64,000 nucleotides of DNA, from contig JAJYBB010000010.1 in assembly GCA_021779195.1 (NCBI GenBank), positions 45,199 through 109,198 of the forward strand, in the 5' to 3' direction. Within the stretch, counting starts at the first letter, position 1. Each line of letters starts with the position of its first letter. This DNA comes from Bacteroidota bacterium. Its GTDB lineage: Bacteria; Bacteroidota; Bacteroidia; Bacteroidales; Paludibacteraceae. Under the pieces are notes generated by a model, which saw only the letters and a list, made by a program, of their open reading frames with translations, did not search any database and had not been told where the DNA came from. Positions 9,601 to 18,323 of the stretch are shown here, piece after piece. Both the position numbers and the translations under genes were made by a program.

Positions 9601-10572
9601 ATGTTTTCAGTCATCATTCCGCTATATAACAAAGCCGCCTACGTCGAAAAAGCCTTACTATCGGTGCTTTCTCAGACTTATCAGGAATTTGAGCTAATTG
9701 TGGTGAATGATGGTTCGACTGATGATGGATTTATTAATTTACAATTTAAAATGCGAAATTTAGAATTTGAACAGCCTGAACAGTTCAAAAAAGTTAAAAT
9801 TATTGATCAACCCAATCAGGGTGTTTCTGCAGCTCGTAACAATGGTGTTCATTCGGCCAATTTCGATTATATCGCATTTTTAGATGCAGATGATTGGTGG
9901 GAATCCACTTATTTACAAGAAATGAAAACCCTGATTGAGGCTTATCCTGAAAGCGGAATATATGGATGCAGTTATTATATTGTAAAAAATGGACGCAAAC
10001 ACATTGCTCCAATTGTCCTGAAACCTGATTTTAAAGCAGGTATTATCAATTATTTCAGGGTTTACGCCAACACACTTTGTATGCCACTCTGGACTGGCGC
10101 AACAATTATCAAAAAGGAGATTTTTGAATCGGAAAAAGGTTTTAAATTGAACCTGAAACTTGGCGAAGATTTCGATTTATGGGTTCGGGTGGCATCGCAT
10201 TATCCTGTTGCATTTCTGAATAAACCTTTAGCATATTATAATCAGGATGTGGAAATGGCAACCAGAGCAATTGGCTTTAAATTGTATGAACCGGAAGAAC
10301 ACATGTTATTTACTGATTATGCTAAGTTGATGAAAAATCCTGATTTTCGGTTATTATTTGAACGATTGGCAGTTTATAGCTTATTGCCTTATTATCTGGC
10401 AGACAAGAATATTCATCAGGTTAATCAAATATTAAGTTGCATTCACTGGAAGTATCACGGCATTAAATATTTTTTATTTTATAAAATTTTTCCTAAATCA
10501 TTTGTTCAGACATGGGTTAACCTCAATATAACTGGTTCTTCGTTGAAAAAAGTCATTTTAAAAAATTTTTAA
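9601..10572 (+). CDS. Family 2 glycosyltransferase
   Basis: Predicted inverting GT-A glycosyltransferase that adds a sugar from a nucleotide donor during surface-glycan assembly on the cytoplasmic face. IPLYNKAAYVEKALLSVLSQ at 6-25 and VVNDGSTDDG at 34-43 form the donor-binding core. FLDADDWW at 93-100 provides the DxD metal site, and LGEDFDLWVRVA is the later acceptor/catalytic region. At 323 residues it is a standard soluble GT2 with a short hydrophobic/basic tail that may touch the membrane. It is first in the cluster and 8 bases from the next gene, so it is cotranscribed with the GT4 gene. Donor and acceptor cannot be read from sequence. Confidence 0.92.
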   Translation: MFSVIIPLYNKAAYVEKALLSVLSQTYQEFELIVVNDGSTDDGFINLQFKMRNLEFEQPEQFKKVKIIDQPNQGVSAARNNGVHSANFDYIAFLDADDWWESTYLQEMKTLIEAYPESGIYGCSYYIVKNGRKHIAPIVLKPDFKAGIINYFRVYANTLCMPLWTGATIIKKEIFESEKGFKLNLKLGEDFDLWVRVASHYPVAFLNKPLAYYNQDVEMATRAIGFKLYEPEEHMLFTDYAKLMKNPDFRLLFERLAVYSLLPYYLADKNIHQVNQILSCIHWKYHGIKYFLFYKIFPKSFVQTWVNLNITGSSLKKVILKNF

Positions 10573-10580
10573 TTGAAAAA

Positions 10581-11690
10581 ATGAGTATAAAAGTTGCTTA
10601 TTTATTGGGTTCTTTAAATCGTGGTGGTACCGAAACGCTGGTACTTGATCTATTCCGGAATGCTTCTAAAAACGAATTAAATGCCATCGGAATTTATCGA
10701 AAAACGGGAGTTTACGAGTCTGATTATATACAAAGCGCTGTTCCAATGCATAAACTTGCCACGGGAAAAAATCCGCTTTTATACCTAAAGAAATTGAGGA
10801 AACTTTTGTTAGAAAACAAAATCAATGTGGCACATGCCCAGCAACCCATCGATGCATTATATGTCCGTTGGGCTACACGTCGAACTGGAATTAACGTAGT
10901 GTTAACTTTACATGGCTACGATTTTAACGAAAATGGAATCAGCCGGGTAATTCTTCAATACATCATCAAAAGATCTACAATCAATATTTTCGTGAGCCAT
11001 ACACAAAAACAATACTATATCGAAAAATATAAATTACAGCCTTCAAAACAAAAAGTAGTTTATAACGGAATTTCTTTAGATAAATTCGATGGATTAAAAT
11101 TAATGAAAGAATCACTTCGGAGCGAACTGCAACTATCTGCTTCGACATTGTTAATAGGTACCGTCGGAAACTTTGTACCTGTTCGGGATCAATTGACAAT
11201 ATGTAAATTTCTAAACCATCTTCGTGAAAAAAATATAGATTTTCATTTTGTATTCGTTGGCAAACGGATTGATAGCGCACCTGAATTGTATGACGAATGT
11301 GTAGATTTTTGTCAAAAAAACGGTTTCATTAGTCGGATTTCTTTTCCTGGCGTTCGAGAAGATGTTCCTGCTATTCTTCATCAGTTAGATGCATTTATCT
11401 ATTCCACTAACCACGATACGTTTGGAATCGCAGTGATAGAAGCCATGGCAGCTGGCTTACCTGTTTTTGTAAACGATTGGGCTGTAATGAAAGAAATTAC
11501 AGCCGATGGAAAATATGCCACCATTTATGAAACAAAAAATGAAAATGATTTACTCCGGCAATTTATGTTATTTTTGCAAAATAAAAAGCCAAATGAACAA
11601 AAGGCTATTCAAGCTAAATTATTTGTTCATCAAAACTTCAGCATTGAAAAACATATAATCAATTTAAAAAAAATATATTCAGGTCTCTGA
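10581..11690 (+). CDS. Family 4 glycosyltransferase
   Basis: Predicted retaining GT-B glycosyltransferase. The N-terminal acceptor domain begins AYLLGSLNRGGTETLVLDLF with the glycine-rich loop typical of GT4. LTLHGYDFNENG lies in its middle, IGTVGNFVPVRDQ near 192 opens the donor domain, and TFGIAVIEAMAAGLPVFV near 275-293 is the E-x7-E-like donor motif. The length of 369 residues is normal. It starts 8 bases after the GT2 stop and is followed 39 bases later by the GT-C-like membrane protein. The sugar transferred is unknown. Confidence 0.92.
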   Translation: MSIKVAYLLGSLNRGGTETLVLDLFRNASKNELNAIGIYRKTGVYESDYIQSAVPMHKLATGKNPLLYLKKLRKLLLENKINVAHAQQPIDALYVRWATRRTGINVVLTLHGYDFNENGISRVILQYIIKRSTINIFVSHTQKQYYIEKYKLQPSKQKVVYNGISLDKFDGLKLMKESLRSELQLSASTLLIGTVGNFVPVRDQLTICKFLNHLREKNIDFHFVFVGKRIDSAPELYDECVDFCQKNGFISRISFPGVREDVPAILHQLDAFIYSTNHDTFGIAVIEAMAAGLPVFVNDWAVMKEITADGKYATIYETKNENDLLRQFMLFLQNKKPNEQKAIQAKLFVHQNFSIEKHIINLKKIYSGL

Positions 11691-11729
11691 CAATTCTTTA
11701 TCTTTGTCCGAAATCCATAAGCAAACAAC

Positions 11730-13145
11730 GTGCTAAATTATTTTCCTAAATATTTCACCTCCAAGGCTATATTGCTCTATATAGCTTTATTATTGGTGTG
11801 TAGTTCTGTTTTTTATAATTACATTCTTCCACCGGTATGGTGGATTTTTGGAATTGTGGAGGCAGTTGGATTTTTCTATTTCAGCAACCGGTTAACCCTT
11901 AATTGGAAAAACTATACAGAAAAGAAATTTCTTAAGAAACTTTTCATTACAGCATTGACTATTAGGTTAGTATGGGTAGTCTTCAGTTATTGGTTTTATA
12001 CTTTTATGACCGGAAAACCTTTCGAGTTTAGTGTTGGAGATGCCATGTTTTATCATGAGTCTGGTTCATGGATCAAAGATTTATTAACGAGCGGACAAGG
12101 AATCCAGCCATTTCTGAAAACATTGAAAGGAGGAGGATATTCTGATGCAGGATATGCTATTTACTTAGGCGTACAGTATATTTTCACCGGCAACTCCATA
12201 ATCATAGCCCGTATTTTGAAGGCTTTGTATGGAGCATATACATGCATATTAATTTACCGATTGACTACCCGGAATTTTGGAGAAGAAACAGGACGAATTG
12301 CTTCAATTTTCACTATGTTAATGCCTAATCTGATTTTGTACACAGGGTTACATCTCAAGGAAGTAGAAATGGTATTGATCAGCGTTTGGTATATTGAAAG
12401 AGCCGATTTTTTGCTCCGGAGTACAAAACTATCTTTAAAAACGCTGATTTTTGTCTTATTACTTGCCGGCTCAATGTTTTTTTTTCGTACCGTTTTGGGA
12501 GTAACCGCCCTATTTGCCTTGTTTACTGCACTTATATTTTCATCTAACCATTTGTTAAACATGGGAAAACGAACCATTTTGATCATTTGGGTGCTGGTTA
12601 CTGTTGCGTATTTTGTTGGAGGTAGTATATCCACTGAAGTGGAAAGTGTTTGGAAAGCAAGAAATATAAATCAGGATACATCCATGGAATGGAGATCAGA
12701 AAGGACAAATGGTAATAAATTTTCAAAATATGCATCAGGGGTCATTTTTGCTCCGATGATTTTTGTAATTCCATTTCCTACGGTTGTAAACACACCTGGT
12801 CAGGAAAATCAACAATTAATAAACGGGGGGAATTACGTTAAAAATATCCTCGCTTTTTTCATCTTCTTTGCCCTTTTTATGATTATAAAAGAAAAAAAAT
12901 GGAGAGATTATTTGTTGTTAGGTTCCTTTACGATGGGATATTTATTAGTAATTGCCATGAGTGCCTTTGCCCAATCGGAACGGTTTCATCAGCCTGCTTT
13001 GCCTTTTCTGCTTATATTCGCAGCTGTCGGAATCAGTAAGGTTACAAATAATGAAAAAAAATATTTTAAATGGTGGTTGGCAGTGATTTTTGTGGCTATT
13101 GTTGCCTGGAGCTGGTTTAAACTGGCAGGAAGAGGAATGGTTTAA
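11730..13145 (+). CDS. Polytopic membrane protein, probable GT-C/GT39-like glycosyltransferase
   Basis: A 471-residue integral membrane protein with about 10-12 predicted hydrophobic helices, the first at 14-34. I see an acidic first-loop motif in SVGDAMFYHESG near 105-116, then GYAIYLGVQYIFTGNSIIIARILKALYGA. This order resembles the polyprenol-phosphate-sugar-dependent GT39/GT83 superfamily, in which an acidic residue in the first loop is catalytic. The start codon is GTG; no in-frame ATG offers a better N-terminus. It sits between two GT4 genes. It could instead be a Wzy-like polymerase, since none is otherwise visible in the cluster. Membrane nature is clear; the enzymatic class is inference. 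Confidence 0.6.
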   Translation: MLNYFPKYFTSKAILLYIALLLVCSSVFYNYILPPVWWIFGIVEAVGFFYFSNRLTLNWKNYTEKKFLKKLFITALTIRLVWVVFSYWFYTFMTGKPFEFSVGDAMFYHESGSWIKDLLTSGQGIQPFLKTLKGGGYSDAGYAIYLGVQYIFTGNSIIIARILKALYGAYTCILIYRLTTRNFGEETGRIASIFTMLMPNLILYTGLHLKEVEMVLISVWYIERADFLLRSTKLSLKTLIFVLLLAGSMFFFRTVLGVTALFALFTALIFSSNHLLNMGKRTILIIWVLVTVAYFVGGSISTEVESVWKARNINQDTSMEWRSERTNGNKFSKYASGVIFAPMIFVIPFPTVVNTPGQENQQLINGGNYVKNILAFFIFFALFMIIKEKKWRDYLLLGSFTMGYLLVIAMSAFAQSERFHQPALPFLLIFAAVGISKVTNNEKKYFKWWLAVIFVAIVAWSWFKLAGRGMV

Positions 13146-13175
13146 AACATGAATCATAAATTTGGATACTAAAAC

Positions 13176-14102
13176 ATGAAACTACTTATCGTGTGCAGCA
13201 TAAATTCCGGTCGTGTAGCTCCTTTCGTTGAAGAACAGGGAGATGCATTGGCAGCTGCCGGGGTAGAAGTTGATTATTTTACACTTCGGGGAAAAGGGCT
13301 TTGGAACTATGTCCGTAACCGCAAGCAACTGATAAAAAAAATCAAGGAATTTCATCCTCAAATAATTCATGCCCATTATGGATTATCGGGATTATTAGCA
13401 AATTTGCAACGAAATGTTCCGGTTATAACAACCTATCATGGAAGCGACATAAACGATTCTCAGGTTTTTCTATTTTCCAAAATAGCCGTGATATTGTCAG
13501 CTTACAATATTTTTGTTTCAGAGAAAATCCGGGAAAAAGCCGGTTCTCCAAAAAACAGTTCAATCATCCCTTGTGGAGTCGATTTAAATCTATTTCAGGA
13601 TATAGATAAAACAATTGCGAGAGAAAAACTGGGTATGGATTTACAACAGAAATATATTTTATTTGCAGGTACATTTTCAAATCCGGTAAAAAACGCCGCG
13701 TTGGCTATCAAATCATCAGAAATGTTGGATAATGTTCGTTTACTGGAACTAAAAGGATATACCCGCGAAGAAGTTGCCTTGTTGATGAACGCAGTAGATG
13801 CAGTTTTAATGACGAGTTATTCGGAGGGATCGCCCCAGTTTATCAAAGAAGCCATGGCTTGTGGCTGCCCTGTAGTGTCGGTCGATGTAGGCGATGTTTA
13901 TCAACTAATGAATGAAATTGAAGGTTGTTATGGTTGTTCATATAACAAAGAAGATGTGGCAGCGAAACTTATGAAAGTTTTAGAACGTGGACAACGGACA
14001 GAGGGAAGAAAACGAATAGTCGAACTGCAACTCGATACCGAAAATGTAGCAAAAAGAATCCGGGAAGTCTATAAAATGATTCTCAATACTCGATTTTCAT
14101 AA
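13176..14102 (+). CDS. Family 4 glycosyltransferase, short form
   Basis: GT-B fold glycosyltransferase of 308 residues, shorter than the usual 350-400. The N-terminal half has IIHAHYGLSGLLA near 65 and TTYHGSDINDS near 86-96. The donor half has ILFAGTFSNPVKN near 166 and the GT4 signature SYSEGSPQFIKEAMACGCPVV near 210-230. It starts 30 bases after the membrane-protein gene, in the same direction and presumably on the same transcript. Donor and acceptor are unknown. Confidence 0.9.
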   Translation: MKLLIVCSINSGRVAPFVEEQGDALAAAGVEVDYFTLRGKGLWNYVRNRKQLIKKIKEFHPQIIHAHYGLSGLLANLQRNVPVITTYHGSDINDSQVFLFSKIAVILSAYNIFVSEKIREKAGSPKNSSIIPCGVDLNLFQDIDKTIAREKLGMDLQQKYILFAGTFSNPVKNAALAIKSSEMLDNVRLLELKGYTREEVALLMNAVDAVLMTSYSEGSPQFIKEAMACGCPVVSVDVGDVYQLMNEIEGCYGCSYNKEDVAAKLMKVLERGQRTEGRKRIVELQLDTENVAKRIREVYKMILNTRFS

Positions 14103-14149
14103 TTTCAAGTCAAAGTATTCACTTTAAATGAAAAAAATTAGCATCAAGA

Positions 14150-15148
14150 ATGACCGTTTACAAAACAAGATCAGAAATTGACATTAACGAGTGGGAGGAA
14201 CTTGTTCGGGTTTCACCGAATGCATCATTTTTCCAAACTCCCGAGTGTCATGATTTTTATGTATCATTGTCGTTTTTAGATCCATTCTTAGTTGCAGTAT
14301 CAGAAAATGGACGGATAAGTGGGCTAATTTGCGGGTATGTTATAGCCGATGGAAACCTACTCAAGCAGTTTTTCAGTCGAAGGGCGATTGTCCCCGGCGG
14401 TGCTTTGCTGGCTGTCGATATAAGTGATGAAGCATTGGCAGCCTTGTTGGAAGGCGTAAAAAATCTCCTAAAACACAAAGCGATATACATTGAATTCCGA
14501 AACTTCAATGATTATTCCGCTTATCGTGATAGGTTCGAACAAGTTGGCTTTCAATATCAGCCGCATTTAAATTTTCATGTGGAAACATCTGATTTAGAAA
14601 CTTGTTCAAAACAATTAAGTTCAACAAAGCGTAGAGATGTGAAATTGTCTCGAAAAGGAAAAGCTGATTGGTTGGAAACTTCTACAATCGAAGATATTAT
14701 TGCGTATTATGATCTTCTTTCTTCATTATACAAAGTAAAAGTTAAAACCTCATTATTCCCAGTTGATTTTTTTATTCAATTGATACAACAAAAGGTAGGA
14801 AAGCTATTTATAATTAAGTATGAAAATCAAATTATAGGTGGAAGTGTGTGTGTGTTAATGAGAAATCAGACTGTTTATGAATGGTTTGTTTGCGGAATGG
14901 ATGGAAAATTTAAAAATATTTATCCTTCCACCATGGCAACATGGGCTGCAATTGAATATGCCGCAACGAATGGTTATAAGCGATTTGATATGATGGGAGC
15001 AGGAAAACCAGATGAAAGTTATGGTGTACGTGAATTTAAATCTAAATTTGGCGGAAAACTCGTTGAACATGGTCGGTTTTTATTCGTTTGCCAGCCACTA
15101 TTATATATGTTGGGTAAAAAAGTGGTGGAAATATTAAAAAAAGAGTAA
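14150..15148 (+). CDS. FemAB-like / GNAT-fold acyltransferase
   Basis: A 332-residue soluble protein with the double GNAT-like layout of FemAB and 'acetyltransferase 6' proteins. The N-terminal half (SFFQTPECHDFYVSL, near 24-38) resembles the lipid II:glycine transferase fold. The C-terminal half has IGGSVCVLMRNQTVYEWFVCGMD and KRFDMMGAGKPDESYGVREFKSKFGG, the conserved closing segment of the family. In glycan clusters such proteins add acetyl or aminoacyl groups to sugars, so it may decorate the repeat unit made here. A peptidoglycan cross-bridge role is less likely from context. The donor (acetyl-CoA or aminoacyl-tRNA) is unresolved. Confidence 0.75.
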   Translation: MTVYKTRSEIDINEWEELVRVSPNASFFQTPECHDFYVSLSFLDPFLVAVSENGRISGLICGYVIADGNLLKQFFSRRAIVPGGALLAVDISDEALAALLEGVKNLLKHKAIYIEFRNFNDYSAYRDRFEQVGFQYQPHLNFHVETSDLETCSKQLSSTKRRDVKLSRKGKADWLETSTIEDIIAYYDLLSSLYKVKVKTSLFPVDFFIQLIQQKVGKLFIIKYENQIIGGSVCVLMRNQTVYEWFVCGMDGKFKNIYPSTMATWAAIEYAATNGYKRFDMMGAGKPDESYGVREFKSKFGGKLVEHGRFLFVCQPLLYMLGKKVVEILKKE

Positions 15149-15186
15149 ATAATACAGATAATTTTTCAGAATACTGAATTACAAAA

Positions 15187-16353
15187 ATGATGAACAGACT
15201 ACACCCAGGACTGAATTATACGCTAACATTTCAAGAAATTAAAGCATTGCTCGGTTTAAGCGGAAGGATGAATATCGAATCATTGTCCACTGTAATAGCT
15301 GAAAAAGAAAAAATTTTCTTTTTTGACTATGCCCGTTCAGCATTGCGTGTTGCGTTAATGACATTACCTGCGAGTTCGGTAGTTGGAGTGCAGCCGTTTA
15401 CTTGTCCTACAGTTGTCGAAGCCATTAAAAGTGCCGGTTGCAAGATTGTTTTTATTGACATTAATAACCAATTGGTGATTGAAACTAATGACTTAAAGAA
15501 AAAAGCATCGAGGTTAGATGCCTTGATTGTAACTCATACGTTTGGCTATCCAATCGATGTAAAGTCCATTCGTGAAATTATGAAAGATAAAATAATTATT
15601 GAAGATTGTGCTCACGCATTTATGAGTACGTATAAAGGTGAACCAGTAGGACGGGAGGGAGATTTTGCTATCTTTTCATTCGGCTTTGGCAAGTTCCCTT
15701 CTGCAGTGCAAGGCGGATATTTGAAAGTAAATAATCTACATTATGTAAAAGCCATTCAATTAAAATATAACAAAATTTCTTCTTCAGGTATAGTGGCAAA
15801 TGCAAAATTAGTGATAAAAGCTCTGCTTCTGTCTTTTCTACATAAACAATTAGTTTATAAGCTATTTACAGTTTATTTAAAACAACAGAACACGCAGAAG
15901 AACAACTTTCAAAAAAATACACGGAGAGAAAAACAAATTTACAAATGTCATTTCACCGCTTTATCACTCTTGTATTTCGATTTGATACAATCGGAAAAAT
16001 GGTTGCAGCAACAACAGCAAAATGGCAGGAGGATATTGACAGCGTTAAAAAATCAGACACAGTTTAAAATTTGTCAGCAGATTGATGGTATGAATTATTT
16101 TATGATTCCTGTTTTAACAGAAAATCCTGCTGAGTGGATCAATAAAATGGAAAAGGTCGGCATAGAATGGGGGCGACATTTTGTAAAATCAGGAAATATC
16201 ATGCCAAAATTTGGATATTTGATTGGAGATTGTCCAATGTATGATAAGCTATTACCAAAAATATTAACTATTCCATGCCATTATCATTATCCTGAACATT
16301 TGATTCGTCAAATTGAATACTTATTTAAAGAACAAAAAAAGATATTAGAATAA
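15187..16353 (+). CDS. DegT/DnrJ/EryC1/StrS-family PLP-dependent sugar aminotransferase
   Basis: Predicted PLP enzyme that aminates a keto-sugar nucleotide, or a related dehydratase/PLP protein. ALIVTHTFGYPIDV leads to the PLP-contacting IIEDCAHAF near 137-145. The PLP-lysine segment reads FSFGFGKFPSAVQGGY with the Schiff-base Lys at about 169. This differs from the usual SFHxxK(x)TTGEGG but keeps the lysine and the following Gly-Gly. The region at about 200-270, KQQNTQKNNFQKNTRREK in particular, is basic and low in complexity compared with family members. It sits between the acyltransferase and DUF354 genes, consistent with making an amino sugar to be acylated. Confidence 0.8.
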   Translation: MMNRLHPGLNYTLTFQEIKALLGLSGRMNIESLSTVIAEKEKIFFFDYARSALRVALMTLPASSVVGVQPFTCPTVVEAIKSAGCKIVFIDINNQLVIETNDLKKKASRLDALIVTHTFGYPIDVKSIREIMKDKIIIEDCAHAFMSTYKGEPVGREGDFAIFSFGFGKFPSAVQGGYLKVNNLHYVKAIQLKYNKISSSGIVANAKLVIKALLLSFLHKQLVYKLFTVYLKQQNTQKNNFQKNTRREKQIYKCHFTALSLLYFDLIQSEKWLQQQQQNGRRILTALKNQTQFKICQQIDGMNYFMIPVLTENPAEWINKMEKVGIEWGRHFVKSGNIMPKFGYLIGDCPMYDKLLPKILTIPCHYHYPEHLIRQIEYLFKEQKKILE

Positions 16354-16372
16354 TTAAGAATTAATATTAGCA

Positions 16373-17461
16373 ATGAAATATCTCTATCTTATCAGTCATC
16401 CAGCTCATTTTCATATGTTTAAATTTTCAATGAGAGAGTTGGAGCGAAAAGGTCATCAAATTATTGCTGTTATACGTTCCAAAGATGTGTTGGAACAATT
16501 GTGTATTGATTCCGGCTTGAAGTTTATAAAAGTAAAGGATCGACCAAAAAAATTCGGAATTTTTGGATTAATTTATTCAATGATTAATAGAGATATAGAA
16601 GTTTTTGGAATCGTTACTAAACAAAAACCAGACTTACTTATTGGTTCGGACGGAACACTTGCAAGAGTTGGACGTATAAAAAAAATTCCTTCTTTTGAAT
16701 TTAGCGAAGATGATGCTCGGGCAATAAAGCTTTATGCTTTTATTTCTTACACTTTTTTCACTAATATTATTTCACCAAAAGTGGTTGATGCTTGGTTATG
16801 GGAAAAGAAAAAAATTGGTTATTGTGGTTATCAAAAGTTAGCTTATTTACACCCTAAATATTTTAACCCAGATATCGAAATTAAAAAAAAATATATCGTT
16901 GATGATAAATATTTCCTAATTCGATTATCAGCGCTCGATGCTTATCACGACATTGGAATGAAAGGCTTTAATGAGCGTATTATAGATGAAATTATTAATT
17001 TACTAGAACCTCATGGTCGTGTTTATATTTCAAGTGAAAAACCTTTATTAGATAAATATAAACATAATGAATTAAAAATAAACCCATTACATATTCACCA
17101 TATTCTATTTTTTTCAACCATGTTTATTGGTGATAGTCAGTCAATGACTGTAGAATCAGCACTGTTGGGCGTTCCATCTTTTCGTTTAAGCAGTTTTGTA
17201 GGTAAATTAAGTGTTTTGGAGGAATTGGAATATAAGTATCAATTGACTTTTGGGTTTAAACCTGAAGCTGTTAATGAAATGATTGTTAAGATTTCAGAAA
17301 TGATTAATAGTTCAGAATTAAATGATTTTAAAAATAGAAGACTTACATTGCTTAACGATAAAATTGATGTTACCGCTTTTTTTGTCTGGTTTATCGAAAA
17401 CTATCCAGAGAGTGTAAAAATCATGAAAGAAAACCCTGATTATCAATACAAATTCAAATAA
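16373..17461 (+). CDS. DUF354-family GT-B-like protein
   Basis: A 362-residue protein of the DUF354 family: it begins YLYLISHPAHFHMFKFSMRELERKGHQI, the family signature, and has PDLLIGSDGTLARVGRI near 91-107. The fold is related to MurG/UDP-GlcNAc 2-epimerase GT-B proteins, and the second half (HHILFFSTMFIGDSQSMTVESALLGVPSFRL) resembles their donor-site loop. Members occur in capsule and archaeal or bacterial glycan clusters with unproven activity. It lies 19 bases from its neighbours on both sides, so it belongs to the operon. Confidence 0.75.
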   Translation: MKYLYLISHPAHFHMFKFSMRELERKGHQIIAVIRSKDVLEQLCIDSGLKFIKVKDRPKKFGIFGLIYSMINRDIEVFGIVTKQKPDLLIGSDGTLARVGRIKKIPSFEFSEDDARAIKLYAFISYTFFTNIISPKVVDAWLWEKKKIGYCGYQKLAYLHPKYFNPDIEIKKKYIVDDKYFLIRLSALDAYHDIGMKGFNERIIDEIINLLEPHGRVYISSEKPLLDKYKHNELKINPLHIHHILFFSTMFIGDSQSMTVESALLGVPSFRLSSFVGKLSVLEELEYKYQLTFGFKPEAVNEMIVKISEMINSSELNDFKNRRLTLLNDKIDVTAFFVWFIENYPESVKIMKENPDYQYKFK

Positions 17462-17480
17462 ATACTAAGATTTCATTTCA

Positions 17481-18248
17481 ATGAAAGATTTTCTTTTAAT
17501 TACTTACCGGCAGCTTCTTCTTGTCCTTAAGCAGTCAGAATATTCCTTTTATACATTTGAAGAATATTGCACCGGCAAAGCCCAAGGTCGTTATATAATT
17601 TTACGCCATGATGTGGATTTAAAACCAAATCACTCATTATCCGTTGCAAAAATTGAAGCAAAAATGGGGATTCGTGCCACATATTACTTTCGTGTTGTGC
17701 CCCAAAGCAATCAACCTGAAATAATAAAAGCCATTGCGGGTTTAGGACATGAAATCGGGTATCATTACGAGGACTTGTCGCTATACCATGGAAATGAGGA
17801 ACAAGCATTGGAACATTTTAAACAGCAATTAACGTACTTTCGTCAATTTTATCCTGTACATACCATTTGTATGCACGGTAGTCCTGTTTCTAAATGGGAT
17901 AACCGCGATTTATGGAAAACCCATTCTTATCGCGATCATGGTATTATTGGTGAACCTTATTTTGATATCGATTTTAATAAACTTTCATATTTAACAGATA
18001 CTGGAAGATCTTGGAATAACAATAAATTTAACATCCGAGACAAAGTGAAATCAAATCAAAACATAACCTTCAAAAACACGGCCAGTATTATTAAGGCAAT
18101 TCAAACCAATCATTTCCCGAATCAAATAATGATTACCACACATCCGCAACGCTGGACTGACAAAAAAATCGAATGGTTATCGGAAATGATCATACAATTC
18201 ATTAAAAATCAGGTCAAGTTGTTAATGATTCTATTCCGCAAGTCATAA
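17481..18248 (+). CDS. WbmS-like polysaccharide deacetylase (carbohydrate esterase fold)
   Basis: A 255-residue NodB-like protein. YIILRHDVDLKPNHS near 34-48 gives the catalytic and metal-binding Asp pair. GIRATYYFRVVPQSNQPEIIKAIAGLGHEIGYHYEDLS near 68-105 gives the histidine motif in the variant HEIGYHYE form seen in WbmS-like proteins. CMHGSPVSKWDNRD and ITTHPQRW supply the later conserved His residues. The family is thought to remove acyl groups from glycan sugars. There is no signal peptide, so it should act on a cytoplasmic lipid-linked or nucleotide-sugar substrate. In the same operon as the FemAB-like protein, it may set the acylation state of the glycan. Confidence 0.78.
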   Translation: MKDFLLITYRQLLLVLKQSEYSFYTFEEYCTGKAQGRYIILRHDVDLKPNHSLSVAKIEAKMGIRATYYFRVVPQSNQPEIIKAIAGLGHEIGYHYEDLSLYHGNEEQALEHFKQQLTYFRQFYPVHTICMHGSPVSKWDNRDLWKTHSYRDHGIIGEPYFDIDFNKLSYLTDTGRSWNNNKFNIRDKVKSNQNITFKNTASIIKAIQTNHFPNQIMITTHPQRWTDKKIEWLSEMIIQFIKNQVKLLMILFRKS

Positions 18249-18294
18249 TCATGCATTTTTATTCGAAATATTTTTTTTAATCCATCCTATCTAT

Positions 18295-18302
18295 TATTTT
18301 TG
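18295..18302 (+). promoter_or_regulatory. Possible internal promoter before the sugar transferase
   Basis: TATTTTTG matches TAnnTTTG 21 bases before the sugar-transferase ATG, in a 75-base gap. No good TTG at -33 was seen, so the last cluster gene may or may not have an extra promoter. Confidence 0.35.
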
Positions 18303-18323
18303 TAAAAAAAATACCATGAAACT

